DNA of 64,000 bases. It comes from WTFV01 sp965203525. Its GTDB lineage: Bacteria > Acidobacteriota > Vicinamibacteria > Vicinamibacterales > UBA8438. Positions 1 to 10,215 of this stretch are shown here, one piece after another (the stretch's first letter is position 1; every line of letters begins with the position of its first letter). Location: the NCBI GenBank assembly GCA_965203525.1, contig OZ241898.1, positions 2,542,001 through 2,606,000 on the forward strand, written 5' to 3'. A program made the translations under genes and the position numbers. The notes beneath the pieces were generated by a model. That model did no database searches. It was not told where the DNA came from and worked only from the letters and a program-made list of their open reading frames with translations.

Positions 1-699
1 CTGCTGCACCGTCAGGCTCGGAGCCATGAAGTCCAGCAGCGGGGCGTTCAACAGCACGTCCCCGACGAAGTCCACCTGCAGGTCCTCGACCTGGGCGGCC
101 AGCCGCGTCGCCTCCGCCGTCAGCTCGCGGATCTCGGCGTCCGCGGCGGCGACGCCGCCGGTGTACTCGCCGATCTCGGCGCGCAGGCCGTCACGCCGGG
201 CCACCAGCTCCTCGACCCGCAGGCCGAGCTCGACCCAGCGCTCGTACATCGCGTCGATCTCGGGCCGCACCTCGGCGGCCTCCTCCGGATCCTCCTCCCG
301 GAGCTCCTCGTACGCGTACCGCGCGACGTCGTAATCCGCCTTCTGGAAGTTGAACTCCTGGTTCGCCAGGTAGTACTCCGCCTCGACGCCGGCCAGCGCG
401 CCCTCGAGCGCGGACACCTGCTCGGCGTTCGCGGCGAGCTGCTCCTCGGCCGCCGCCCGCTCCGCGTTCAACTGCTGCAGGCGCTCCTGGTCGATGCCCG
501 CCGCGGCGGCCTGCTGGCTCAGCGAGGTGACGTACCGGTCGAGCAACTGGAACTGCCGCTGGTAGCCCTTCCACTCGCGGTCGAAGTCGTCGAAGACCAT
601 CCAGATGGTCGTGAAGAACAGGAACAGGCTCGACGCCGCGAAGACGACGTTGAGGAAGTCGACGTTGTAGGCGTGGCCTACGCTTTTCTTGTTTGCCAT
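1..699 (-). CDS. membrane-anchored coiled-coil protein of the bc complex operon (N-terminal part)
   Basis: This reading frame starts at ATG 699 on the minus strand and runs off the window start, so only the first 233 residues are visible. After a short cytoplasmic head (MANKKSVGHAYN) comes one hydrophobic segment at about residues 16-36. About 170 residues of Glu/Ala/Leu/Arg-rich sequence follow, with heptad character typical of a long coiled coil. It begins 7 bp after the subunit IV stop, as the last visible gene of the cytochrome operon. I infer a single-pass anchored partner of the quinol oxidase complex. In related operons I recall such a protein continuing into a c-type haem domain, but no CXXCH lies in the visible part, so that is unproven. 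Confidence 0.7.
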   Translation of the reverse strand, partial: MANKKSVGHAYNVDFLNVVFAASSLFLFFTTIWMVFDDFDREWKGYQRQFQLLDRYVTSLSQQAAAAGIDQERLQQLNAERAAAEEQLAANAEQVSALEGALAGVEAEYYLANQEFNFQKADYDVARYAYEELREEDPEEAAEVRPEIDAMYERWVELGLRVEELVARRDGLRAEIGEYTGGVAAADAEIRELTAEATRLAAQVEDLQVDFVGDVLLNAPLLDFMAPSLTVQQ

Positions 700-706
700 G
701 GTGGTT

Positions 707-1783
707 TCAGATGTTGAAGAACCACTCCGGGATCGAGACGACGTACTTCAGGTTCACCAGCCAGCGGCTGAACATCTTGATCGGCAGCGACAGCATCATC
801 AGGAACAGGAACACGCCCACGTAGAAGCGCGCCGGCCCCATCTTCTCGTAGTACCGCTTCAGCGCCGTCCGGGCCAGGACGACCGGCACGACCGTGACGT
901 ACGCCAAGGACAGCAGGATGCCGACGCCCTCCCGCACCAGGATGTTGTCGGGCAGCGCGGTCCCCGCCGCGCGGACCCAGAGGTACTCGGACAACTGGAC
1001 GTTGTTCAGCGCCTCGAGCTTGTGGACGTCCCAGTACTCGAACGGCCCGAAGAAGTTCCAGTTGGGGCCGCGGAGGAACGTCCCGAGCACGATCAGCGCC
1101 GACCAGAGGATCACGAAGCCGAACAGGAAGATCGTGACTTCCGCCTTGCGCTCGTTGAAGGTGTAGTAGCCGTTGCCCTTCGGGTTGGTGTCGATGTACG
1201 GGATGGCCATCAGGCCCACGATGATCAGGCTCGGCAGCACCACCCCGGCGAGCCACGGATCGAAGTAGACCAGCATCTCCTGCAGCCCGAGGAAGTACCA
1301 GGGCGCCTTCGACGGGTTCGGGGTGTTGGCCGGATTCGCCGGCTGCTCGATGGGCGCCTCGAGCGCGATGGACCAGACGACCAGGACGGCAGAGCACAGG
1401 ACCAGCGAGATGAGCTCGGTGTAGACCAGGTCCGGCCACACCCAGACCCGGTCCGACTCCTGCTTCTCGATGACGTCCTCGCCGGCCGCCACGCGCCGAT
1501 CGTTGAGGACCGCCTCGCGCATCGAGTACCAGGTGAAGAAGACCACCAGGAAGATCAGCGCCACGATCGGCACGTTGTCCGGCTTGGCGATGATCAGCAC
1601 GAAGTTCTCGTCGGTCAGGCCGAACAGGAAGAAGGCGGTCAGAAAGCCCATGAGGCCGTAGCCGACCGATTTCTCCGCGAAGGCCTCGCGCTTCCAGACG
1701 ATCAGGACGAGCGCGACGACCGAGAGCAGGAAGAACAGCCGCGGGTCGGCGACCAAGTTGAAGAGTTCCTTTATCGCGTCCAT
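707..1783 (-). CDS. cytochrome b C-terminal domain / subunit IV-like protein
   Basis: A 358-residue, very hydrophobic protein with about eight predicted transmembrane segments. Near residues 155-170 it carries SKAPWYFLGLQE, the motif of the C-terminal half of split cytochrome b (PetD / subunit IV), which contributes to the quinol-oxidation (Qo) pocket. It is much longer than a plant-type subunit IV (about 160 residues): there is an extra N-terminal block of about three helices and further C-terminal helices. It directly follows the haem-binding cytochrome b gene in the same orientation, so the two make the split cytochrome b of one complex. The membrane role is clear; the function of the added helices is not. 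Confidence 0.88.
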   Translation of the reverse strand: MDAIKELFNLVADPRLFFLLSVVALVLIVWKREAFAEKSVGYGLMGFLTAFFLFGLTDENFVLIIAKPDNVPIVALIFLVVFFTWYSMREAVLNDRRVAAGEDVIEKQESDRVWVWPDLVYTELISLVLCSAVLVVWSIALEAPIEQPANPANTPNPSKAPWYFLGLQEMLVYFDPWLAGVVLPSLIIVGLMAIPYIDTNPKGNGYYTFNERKAEVTIFLFGFVILWSALIVLGTFLRGPNWNFFGPFEYWDVHKLEALNNVQLSEYLWVRAAGTALPDNILVREGVGILLSLAYVTVVPVVLARTALKRYYEKMGPARFYVGVFLFLMMLSLPIKMFSRWLVNLKYVVSIPEWFFNI

Positions 1784-1839
1784 GGTTTCGTCGATCTCTC
1801 GCAGTTTTCAGGCGCGGTCCGGGCGTCGGCGTCCGGCGC

Positions 1840-2655
1840 CTACATCGGCCCCGAGATGCCGCCGTCCTTGCGCACGCGCCAGAAGTGCACGGCCATCAGG
1901 AATCCAATCACCAGCGGCAGGGCGACGCAGTGCAGGACGTAGAAGCGCAGCAGGGCGCCCTCGCCCACGAACGTGCCGCCGAGCAGGGCGAACCGCGCGT
2001 CGTCGGCCGCGTGGATCAACTGCACGTCGCCGATGGCGAGCAGCGAGGCGCCGGGCCCCTCGTACCCCAGGAACGGGGTCGCGCGGGCCATGTTCGATCC
2101 GACCGTGATCGCCCAGATCGCCAGCTGGTCCCACGGCAGCAGGTAGCCGGTGAACGACAGCAGCAGGGTCAGCACCAGCATGATGACGCCGACGTTCCAG
2201 TTGAACTCCCGCGGCGGCTTGTACGAGCCGGTCATGAAGACGCGGAACATGTGCAGCCACACCGTGATGACCATCGCGTGGGCGCCCCAGCGGTGCATCT
2301 CGCGCATGATGCCGAGCGGCACGTGCTCGCGGAGCCCGACGATGTCGGAGTAGGCGTACTCCAGCGTCGGCCGGTAGTAGAACATCAGCAGCACGCCGGT
2401 GAACGTGAGGACGAGGAACAGGAAGAAGCTCAGCCCCCCCATGCACCAGGTGTAGCGGAGGCGGACGCCGTGCTTCTTGAGCCGCACCGGATGCAGGTGC
2501 AGGAAGACGTTCGACAGCATGACCAGCACGCGGTTGCGGTCGTTGATCGGCGCGTTGTGCCGAAAGACCGACGTCCAGACCTGCGTCTCGGTGAGCCAGT
2601 TCCAGGCGCGCTCCAGCGCGCCCGCCTGCGGTTGGATCGATTTCGCCTTCGCCAT
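1840..2655 (-). CDS. cytochrome b (b6-type, haem-binding N-terminal half)
   Basis: A 271-residue integral membrane subunit that carries the two b haems of a quinol:cytochrome c oxidoreductase. The haem ligand candidates are visible: H121 and H135 (14 apart) in one helix and H242 and H257 in another. The second pair is 15 residues apart, the spacing seen in cytochrome b6 rather than mitochondrial-type b. FTGYLLPWDQ near residues 168-177 is also characteristic. The ATG at 2655 follows the Rieske stop by 25 bp. The C-terminal half is supplied by the next gene. The protein moves electrons from quinol across the inner membrane. Confidence 0.93.
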   Translation of the reverse strand: MAKAKSIQPQAGALERAWNWLTETQVWTSVFRHNAPINDRNRVLVMLSNVFLHLHPVRLKKHGVRLRYTWCMGGLSFFLFLVLTFTGVLLMFYYRPTLEYAYSDIVGLREHVPLGIMREMHRWGAHAMVITVWLHMFRVFMTGSYKPPREFNWNVGVIMLVLTLLLSFTGYLLPWDQLAIWAITVGSNMARATPFLGYEGPGASLLAIGDVQLIHAADDARFALLGGTFVGEGALLRFYVLHCVALPLVIGFLMAVHFWRVRKDGGISGPM

Positions 2656-2680
2656 GATTCAGCAGCTCCGAGTTTCTTCC

Positions 2681-3403
2681 CTAGACGCCAAGGAACGCCT
2701 CGGGGTCGGTCCACTGTCCCAGCTCCTCCTGGAACTTGCGCGCCTTGTCGATCATGATTTGCCCGTCCTCGGCCAGCACGATCCGCGCGCGCTCGAGGGG
2801 CCGCGGCGCCGGGCCTTCGAAGTTGATGCCGGTCGGCCGGAATCCGCTGCCGTGGCAGGGGCACTTGAACTTGCTCTCCGCCGACAGCCAGTTCGGCGTG
2901 CAGCCCAGGTGCGTGCAGGTCACGAGCAGCGCGTAGAAGCCGGACGCCTCGTGGTAGTCGTCGAACGCCGTCCGCACCACCCAGACGCCGAAGCGGTCCT
3001 TCCAGCGTTCGTCGACGCCCTCCCCGTACTCGTCGGGAAAGCCGATCGTGAACTGCTGGGGCGGCTCGTTCAGGACGTTCGGAAACATGAAACGGCCGGT
3101 GGCGGCCAGACAGCCGGCCGTCGCGGCGGTGAACGAGCCCCACGCCAGTCCCATCCAGCCGCGGCGCCCCATCAGCGGGGACGCGTCGTCCGGCGTTCGC
3201 GGCACCACGCGGTCGGCCAGCTTCGCGGCGGCGCCGGTGGTCCTTTCGACCAGGGCGGCCGCCCCGGACGCCCGGGCCGGCGTCCCCGCTTCCGCCGGCG
3301 CCTCTTCGGGCGCGGCCGGCTTCTCGCGAAACAGCAGGATCACCAGGACGTGCGCGGCGAACATCGCCACGCCGGTGACGAGGACGGCTAGCAGGGGATT
3401 CAC
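2681..3403 (-). CDS. Rieske [2Fe-2S] iron-sulfur protein
   Basis: A 240-residue protein with both Rieske cluster motifs: C163-T-H165-L-G-C168 and C181-P-C183-H184-G-S-G. These supply the two Cys and two His ligands plus the disulfide pair of the [2Fe-2S] cluster. It has an N-terminal hydrophobic segment (residues 4-24) and a second one around residues 84-104 before the cluster domain, with an Ala/Pro-rich linker between them. The first helix is additional to the usual single anchor. The start is GTG at 3403. It lies between the HEAT-repeat gene and cytochrome b in one operon, and passes electrons from quinol to a cytochrome c. Confidence 0.94.
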   Translation of the reverse strand: MNPLLAVLVTGVAMFAAHVLVILLFREKPAAPEEAPAEAGTPARASGAAALVERTTGAAAKLADRVVPRTPDDASPLMGRRGWMGLAWGSFTAATAGCLAATGRFMFPNVLNEPPQQFTIGFPDEYGEGVDERWKDRFGVWVVRTAFDDYHEASGFYALLVTCTHLGCTPNWLSAESKFKCPCHGSGFRPTGINFEGPAPRPLERARIVLAEDGQIMIDKARKFQEELGQWTDPEAFLGV

Positions 3404-3466
3404 GCGTCGGGCCTCCGTCGAAATCTCACGGTCATCGGTTCGCTTCGGGCGGCCATCGTCCAGGGA

Positions 3467-4375
3467 TCAGCCGGCCGGCCGGTTCAGCAGGTCGAGGGTC
3501 TTCATCGCGAGCTCTCGCACCCGGAGGTTCTCGTCCTCCTCGATCAGCGCCGCGACCGGCTGCCGCAACTCCGCCGCGCGCAGCGACGCGGCCGCCTGCA
3601 GGCCGCTGACGATGACTTCGCTGACCGGGTCCAGCGCGTCGCGGGCGCTCCCCCGTCTCGTCACCATGCGCGTCACGTACTCGCGGTCGAGCATGCGGCG
3701 GATCACCGCCATCCCGTCGCCGCGGCCGTGGCGGGCCAGCGCCACCGCGGCGTTCCACTGCACGTCGGCGGCCGGATCGTCCAGCGCGTTCCGCAACGTC
3801 GCGTGGTCCCCGCCGCCGGTCAGGGCGCCGAGCGCGTACACCGCCATCTTTCTGACACCCGCGTCGTCCGAACGGTACGCCGCCTCGACGTCGGCCGCCG
3901 TCGACTCGTCGCCCAGCGCGGCCAGCGCCCAGATGACGCTGATGCGCGTCTCGGTGTCCGGATCGCCGAGGGCCGCCGTCAGCTCGTCGACCGCCTCGGG
4001 AGGCGGCGACGCCAGCCGCCCGATCGCCAGCGCCAGATAGCGCCGGACCCGCGGATCGTCGCCCGCCGAGTCGGCGAACGCCTGCACGACGGCCGCGCCG
4101 AGTTCCGGGTTCCGCTGCTCGGCGCCGGGGTCGCTCAGCACGCGGGACAATTCGTACGCCGCCGGCCAGCGCCGCTCGCGGCCGCCGGAGCGTACGTCCG
4201 CAAGCAGCTCCGCCGGGGTGCGCTCGGTCGCCAGCAACATGCGGAAACCGCCGTAGACCAGCACGATCACGCCGACGACGGCGAGCGGAATGAGGAAGAA
4301 CTGGACGGCCAGAGCCGGCGCCGCGGTGAGGGGGTTCACACGGGGGGCGGATTCGCGCTCGACCAGCTTCGGCAT
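3467..4375 (-). CDS. membrane-anchored HEAT-repeat protein, first gene of the bc complex operon
   Basis: 302 residues: a short N-terminus, one transmembrane helix at about residues 27-47, then a solenoid of about 30-residue helical repeats. Examples read LTAALGDPDTETRISVIWAL and YRSDDAGVRKMAVYALGAL, matching HEAT / PBS-lyase repeats. HEAT solenoids are protein-binding scaffolds without enzymatic residues. As first gene of the Rieske-cytochrome b operon and 63 bp from the Rieske gene, it is probably an accessory or assembly subunit of that complex. That role is inferred from context only. A good promoter lies about 107 bp upstream. Confidence 0.8.
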   Translation of the reverse strand: MPKLVERESAPRVNPLTAAPALAVQFFLIPLAVVGVIVLVYGGFRMLLATERTPAELLADVRSGGRERRWPAAYELSRVLSDPGAEQRNPELGAAVVQAFADSAGDDPRVRRYLALAIGRLASPPPEAVDELTAALGDPDTETRISVIWALAALGDESTAADVEAAYRSDDAGVRKMAVYALGALTGGGDHATLRNALDDPAADVQWNAAVALARHGRGDGMAVIRRMLDREYVTRMVTRRGSARDALDPVSEVIVSGLQAAASLRAAELRQPVAALIEEDENLRVRELAMKTLDLLNRPAG

Positions 4376-4481
4376 CGCAAAAGAGTGAACGTCCGGGAAA
4401 CGGACAGTCTGCCTGGCGGGTCACCGCGGAGCGCACGAAAAGCCGCGCACCCGCGACGCGTTGCCGTCCGTCAGGCGACAA

Positions 4482-4510
4482 AGGGTACTACGCCGCGCCG
4501 CCCCGGTCAA
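4482..4510 (-). promoter_or_regulatory. sigma70-type promoter for the bc complex operon
   Basis: On the minus strand TTGACC (4510-4505), a 17-bp spacer and TACCCT (4487-4482) lie upstream of the HEAT-repeat gene start at 4375. The leader would be about 100 nt. This is the only convincing promoter between ndk and the cytochrome operon. Confidence 0.5.
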
Positions 4511-4542
4511 GACCGCGGCGCCGGCCGGCCCCGCCGACGCCG

Positions 4543-4956
4543 TCACCCGAGCTCGACGCCGCGGAAGAAGTAGCCGAGCTCCGCCGCGGCGGTCTCCGGC
4601 GCATCGGAGCCGTGCGTGGCGTTGCGCTCGATCGACGTCCCGAACTCGCGGCGCAGGCTCCCGGGCGCCGCCCGGGCCGGGTCCGTGGCGCCCATCAGGT
4701 CGCGCCAGCGCCGGATCGCGTCGTCGGCCTCCAGGGCCAGAACCACCGCCGGCCCGGACGACATGAAGGTGGTCAGGCTGTCGAAGAACGGCCGCTCGCG
4801 ATGGACCGCGTAGAAACCTTCCGCCTCCGCCCGCGTCAGGCGCACGAGGCGCAGGCCGCGGATCGCGAAGCCGCCCTCCTCGATCCGCCGGATGACGGCG
4901 CCGGCGCGGCGGCCGGCCACCGCGTCCGGTTTGATGATGGCCAGCGTGCGTTCCAT
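4543..4956 (-). CDS. ndk: nucleoside diphosphate kinase
   Basis: 137 residues, the normal family length. It transfers the gamma phosphate of ATP to NDPs through a phosphohistidine. The start MERTLAIIKPDAV is diagnostic and the active-site histidine is H115 in NATHGSD. Its ATG lies immediately after the korB stop with no gap, so it is the last gene of the icd-mdh-suc-kor operon. There it may use or regenerate the nucleotide made by succinyl-CoA synthetase. Confidence 0.97.
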   Translation of the reverse strand: MERTLAIIKPDAVAGRRAGAVIRRIEEGGFAIRGLRLVRLTRAEAEGFYAVHRERPFFDSLTTFMSSGPAVVLALEADDAIRRWRDLMGATDPARAAPGSLRREFGTSIERNATHGSDAPETAAAELGYFFRGVELG

Positions 4957-6000
4957 CTACCGCAGGCTCTCCATGATCTCGTCGAGCACCGCCCGCGGGG
5001 GCCGCACGCGCTCCTGCGGCAGCGTCGCCAGCGGTTCGTCCACCACGTTCAGCACGTCGAGGAAGTCCGGCTTGACCGGCTCCACGTAGATCAGGCCGGT
5101 GGCGAACTCGCCGCGGCCGCGCGTCTCCTCCAGCACCCGCATCGCCTGCACCTTGTCGAGCGGGTCGTAGTCGGCGTCGAGCTTCTTCAGGTACAGCTTC
5201 GACCCGTCGTGCAGCTCGACCTCCCGGGTGGTCCCGGGCGCGTAGTCGACGCTGATGTCCTCGAAGAAGGGGACGAAGTCGATTTCCTCGAGCGGATCGT
5301 CGTGCGCCTTCGCGTACGCGTAGCTCTTCGTCGACCCCTCGTGGTCGTTGAACGTCACGCAGGGCGACAGCACGTCGAGCATCGCGGTTCCGCGGTGGCT
5401 CAGGGCGGCCTTCAGGATCGCCGTGAGCTGCTTCTTGTCGCCGGAGAACGAACGCGCCACGAAGGAGGCGCCCAGCTCGATGGCCAGCGCGCAGGTGTCG
5501 ATGGGCGGCAGATCGTTCACGACCCCGGTCTTGGCCTTCGATCCGAGATCCGCCGTCGGCGAGAACTGCCCCTTGGTCAGGCCGTAGCAGCCGTTGTCCT
5601 CGATGATGTAGATGATCGGCAGGTTGCGGCGCATCAGGTGCACGAACTGGCCGATGCCGATCGCCCCGGTGTCGCCGTCGCCGCTGACGCCGATCGCCAC
5701 CAGGTTGCGGTTGGCGAGCAGCGCGCCGGTCCCGACCGACGGCATGCGGCCGTGGACCGCGTTGAATCCGTGCGCCGAACCGAGGAAGTAGGCCGGGCTC
5801 TTGCTGGAGCAGCCTATCCCGGAGAGCTTGACGACCCGTTCGGGCTTGATGCCCATCTCGAAGCAGGCACCGATGATCCGCTCCGATATGGCGTTGTGCC
5901 CGCACCCCGCGCAGAGCGTCGTCTTCGAGCCGCGGTACTGCCGGGCCTCGAGCCCGACGCGGTTGACCTTCTTCCGTACCGGTGATGTTGCGACAGCCAC
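4957..6000 (-). CDS. korB: 2-oxoglutarate:ferredoxin oxidoreductase, beta (TPP) subunit
   Basis: 347 residues, with the thiamine-diphosphate subunit motifs CAGCGHN near residue 31, GIGCSSKSPAYF and GDGDTGAIGIGQFVH, followed by NGCYGLTKGQFSPT. With KorA it would decarboxylate a 2-oxoacid to the acyl-CoA while reducing ferredoxin. The substrate is assigned as 2-oxoglutarate because the gene lies in a cluster with icd, mdh and sucCD. A broader 2-oxoacid specificity cannot be excluded from sequence alone. It starts 58 bp downstream of korA and abuts ndk. Confidence 0.9.
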   Translation of the reverse strand: MAVATSPVRKKVNRVGLEARQYRGSKTTLCAGCGHNAISERIIGACFEMGIKPERVVKLSGIGCSSKSPAYFLGSAHGFNAVHGRMPSVGTGALLANRNLVAIGVSGDGDTGAIGIGQFVHLMRRNLPIIYIIEDNGCYGLTKGQFSPTADLGSKAKTGVVNDLPPIDTCALAIELGASFVARSFSGDKKQLTAILKAALSHRGTAMLDVLSPCVTFNDHEGSTKSYAYAKAHDDPLEEIDFVPFFEDISVDYAPGTTREVELHDGSKLYLKKLDADYDPLDKVQAMRVLEETRGRGEFATGLIYVEPVKPDFLDVLNVVDEPLATLPQERVRPPRAVLDEIMESLR

Positions 6001-6057
6001 GTCTCCTCTTCCCGCTGTTTCCGCCGACTCCTGCCGAACCTGCCCCGCCCCCGGCCG

Positions 6058-7953
6058 CTATTCCCCGCCCACGCCCGCCTCGCGCGGGACGTGCGACATG
6101 TCGGCGCCGGTCTTCTGGACGCGGTAGCCTTCCTGGATCAGCACGCTGTCGGTGATCGACCGCGCGTCGATGGGCAGCCCCGAATAGTGCAGCACGCTCC
6201 GCAGCCGGCGCACGAGGTCCGGCTCCAGATCGAGCTTCATGAGGCTGAGCATCTGGCCGTCCCGGTTCTGCTCGACGACGTAGACCCGATCGTGGCGCTC
6301 GATGAACGACGCCAGCGCCGGCCGGAAGGGATAGCCGCAGACCCGGTAGTACGACGTCTCCAGGTCCGCCTCCGCCTTGAGCTGATCCCGGCTCTCCACG
6401 ACCGCCCAGTGCGAGGTGCCGTAGGCGATGACGCCGATCGACGCCTGGCGGTTGATCTCCACGACCGGCGCCGGCATCCAGTTCCTGGCGTTCTCGAACT
6501 TCCTCGCCAGCCGGTCGACGTTGTCCTGGTAGTCGTCGGGCCGTTCGCTGTACTGCGCCCACTCGTTGTGCCCCGAACCGCGGAGGAAGTAGGCCGGCAT
6601 CCGATCGCCCGGCACGCTGCGGTACGGCACCCCGTCGCCGTCGACGTCCCGGTAGCGGCCGAACCGCCCGATGCGCTCCAGGGTCTCCGCGTCCAGCACC
6701 TTGCCGCGGTCGAGCGGCTTGTCCGGGTAGGAGAACGGATCCGACATCCAGGTGTTCATGCCCAGGTCCAGGTCGGTCATGACGAAGACCGGCGTCTGGA
6801 AGCGCTCCGCGAGGTCGAAGGCCTCCACGGCCATCGAGTAGCACTCGCCGACCGAGGAGGGAAAGAGCATCAGGTGCCGGGTGTCGCCGTGCGACAGGAA
6901 GGCGGTCGACAGCACGTCCCCCTGGGCGGTGCGCGTCGGCAGCCCGGTCGACGGGCCGACCCGCTGCACGTCGAAGATCACCGCCGGCACCTCGCCGTAG
7001 TAGCCGAGGCCGGCGAACTCGCTCATCAGCGAGACGCCCGGGCCGGAGGTCGAGGTCATGGCCCGCGCCCCCGCCCAGCCGGCGCCGACGGCCATGCCGA
7101 GCGCCGCGATCTCGTCTTCCGCCTGCACCACCGCGAACGTCGCCTTGCCGGTCCGCTCGTCGATGCGGTGCTTCTGCAGGTAGTCGATGAGCGTCTCGCA
7201 GAGCGAGGAAGAGGGCGTGATCGGGTACCACGCCACCACCGTCACCCCGGCCATCATCGCGCCGATGGCGGCGGCCGCGTTGCCCTCGATGAGGATCTTC
7301 CCGGCGGTCTCGTCCATCGGCTCGATCACGTAGGGGTCGCGCTTCTCGCAGTGCCGCTCGGCGTACGCGAACCCCACCTCGAGCGCCTGCTGGTTGAGCG
7401 CGACCGCCTTCGGCTTGCGCCCGAGCTGCTTCTGCAGCGCCTGCTCCATCCGCTGGAGATCGATCTCGAGGAGCTTGGCGAGCACCCCGTCGTAGATCAT
7501 GTTGCGGACCAAGCGGCGCAGCTTCGCGTCGGTGCAGACGCCGGCGACGAGCTTGTCGAACGGGACCGGATAGAAGACCAGGTCGCTGCGCACCGCGTCG
7601 AGGGCCAGGCCCTCGTCGTACACGACCGCCGCGCCCGGCTCCAGCGACAGGACGTCCTCTCGCGCGGTCTCCGGATTCATCGCGACGAGGAAGTCGATCT
7701 CCTTCTTGCGCGCGATGTAGCCGTGCCGGTTGGCGCGAATGGTGAACCAGGTCGGCAGGCCGGCGATGTTCGACGGGAAGAGGTTCTTGCCGGAAACGGG
7801 AACGCCCATCCGGAAGATGGAGCGCAGCAGCACCAGGTTGGCGGTCTGGCTCCCCGAGCCGTTGACCGTCGCCACCTGAATGCTGAAGTCGTTGACGACC
7901 CGCCCGGCGCCACGGGCGACGGGAGCTTCCTGAACCGCGACTTCAGGCGCCAT
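6058..7953 (-). CDS. korA: 2-oxoglutarate:ferredoxin oxidoreductase, fused gamma-alpha subunit
   Basis: About 631 residues from ATG 7953 (MAPEVAVQEAPVARG); an upstream in-frame ATG at 7980 is also possible. The first ~190 residues are the gamma (CoA/acyl transfer) domain, with GSGSQTANLVLLRSIFRMG. The rest is the alpha pyrimidine-binding domain, with EGNAAAAIGAMMAGVTVVAW and TSTSGPGVSLM. The gamma-alpha fusion is the common arrangement for aerobic and facultative KOR enzymes. Position after sucD and before korB places it at the 2-oxoglutarate to succinyl-CoA step, replacing a lipoyl-dependent dehydrogenase. No ferredoxin gene is nearby. Confidence 0.9.
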   Translation of the reverse strand: MAPEVAVQEAPVARGAGRVVNDFSIQVATVNGSGSQTANLVLLRSIFRMGVPVSGKNLFPSNIAGLPTWFTIRANRHGYIARKKEIDFLVAMNPETAREDVLSLEPGAAVVYDEGLALDAVRSDLVFYPVPFDKLVAGVCTDAKLRRLVRNMIYDGVLAKLLEIDLQRMEQALQKQLGRKPKAVALNQQALEVGFAYAERHCEKRDPYVIEPMDETAGKILIEGNAAAAIGAMMAGVTVVAWYPITPSSSLCETLIDYLQKHRIDERTGKATFAVVQAEDEIAALGMAVGAGWAGARAMTSTSGPGVSLMSEFAGLGYYGEVPAVIFDVQRVGPSTGLPTRTAQGDVLSTAFLSHGDTRHLMLFPSSVGECYSMAVEAFDLAERFQTPVFVMTDLDLGMNTWMSDPFSYPDKPLDRGKVLDAETLERIGRFGRYRDVDGDGVPYRSVPGDRMPAYFLRGSGHNEWAQYSERPDDYQDNVDRLARKFENARNWMPAPVVEINRQASIGVIAYGTSHWAVVESRDQLKAEADLETSYYRVCGYPFRPALASFIERHDRVYVVEQNRDGQMLSLMKLDLEPDLVRRLRSVLHYSGLPIDARSITDSVLIQEGYRVQKTGADMSHVPREAGVGGE

Positions 7954-8105
7954 GCATCCTCGGATTTCGTATGGCGGCACGTCCGCGCACCGCCCCGTTC
8001 TTCGTCAGTTCAGCCCCGAATGTTAGCATGACGCCCCGGCGGCGTTGCGGCGGGCGGGCGGATCGAACCGCGCCGGAAGGTCGTCGGGGACGCCGGCGGC
8101 GCCGG

Positions 8106-9017
8106 TCACGCGCCGGAGGCCGGTCCCCCCGCCGGTTCGTCTTCCGATCCGCCGAGCCGCCGCGCCATCGCCGCGCCGATGTCCGCCGGGCTCTCCACCA
8201 CCGTCACCCCGGCCGCCTCGAGCGCGGCCTGCTTCTGCGCCGCGGTCCCCGCCCCGCCCGCGATGATCGCGCCGGCATGTCCCATGCGCCGGCCCGGAGG
8301 CGCGGTCCGCCCGGTGATGAAACCGACCACCGGCTTCCGGAAGCCGTCCGCGATGAACGCGGCGGCCTCTTCCTCGGCCGCGCCGCCGATCTCGCCGATC
8401 AGCACCACCGCCTCGGTGGCCTCGTCGGCCGCGAAGAGCCGCAGCGCGTCGACGAAGCTCGTGCCGATCAGCGGGTCGCCGCCGATGCCGATGCAGGTCG
8501 TCTGGCCGAGCCCGAGCCGGGTCAACTGGTGCATCGCCTCGTAGGTCAGCGTCCCGCTCCGCGACACGACGCCGACGCTTCCGGCGCGCCCTATGTGCCC
8601 CGGAATGATGCCCGCCTTCGCCTTGCCCGCCGACAGCACGCCGGGACAGTTGGGGCCCACCAGCCGCGTGGACCGGCCCTCGAGAAACGCGATCACCGGC
8701 AGCATGTCCCGTGCGGGGATCCCCTCGGTGACGCAGACCACGACCTCCAGGTCCGCGTCGGCGGCCTCCAGGATGGCGTCCGCCGCGGCCGGCGGCGGGA
8801 CGAAGATCACCGACGCGTTCGCCCCCGTCTCGTCGACCGCCGCCCGCACCGTGTCGAAGATCGGCCACCCCTCGTGCGTGGCGCCCCCCTTGCCGGGGCT
8901 GACGCCCCCGACCACCGTCGTCCCGTACTGCGCCGCCTGCCGCGCGTGGAAAGTCCCTTCCCGCCCCGTGAGCCCCTGCACCAGCAGGCGGGTCCGCTCG
9001 TCGACGAGGACTGCCAT
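8106..9017 (-). CDS. sucD: succinyl-CoA synthetase, alpha subunit
   Basis: 303 residues. The Rossmann CoA-binding half begins LVQGLTGREGTFHARQ. The phosphohistidine is in GHAGAIIAGG near residue 246, and GPNCPGVLSAGKAKAGIIPG and SRSGTLTYEA are conserved family blocks. It interconverts succinyl-CoA and succinate with NTP synthesis, together with SucC encoded 22 bp upstream. The tail (DEPAGGPASGA) is a low-complexity extension. Confidence 0.96.
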   Translation of the reverse strand: MAVLVDERTRLLVQGLTGREGTFHARQAAQYGTTVVGGVSPGKGGATHEGWPIFDTVRAAVDETGANASVIFVPPPAAADAILEAADADLEVVVCVTEGIPARDMLPVIAFLEGRSTRLVGPNCPGVLSAGKAKAGIIPGHIGRAGSVGVVSRSGTLTYEAMHQLTRLGLGQTTCIGIGGDPLIGTSFVDALRLFAADEATEAVVLIGEIGGAAEEEAAAFIADGFRKPVVGFITGRTAPPGRRMGHAGAIIAGGAGTAAQKQAALEAAGVTVVESPADIGAAMARRLGGSEDEPAGGPASGA

Positions 9018-9039
9018 GTCTCCCGCTTCCAGGGGGCGC

Positions 9040-10200
<1,161 letters not shown>

Positions 10201-10215
10201 GCGCGTCGTCCGGCG

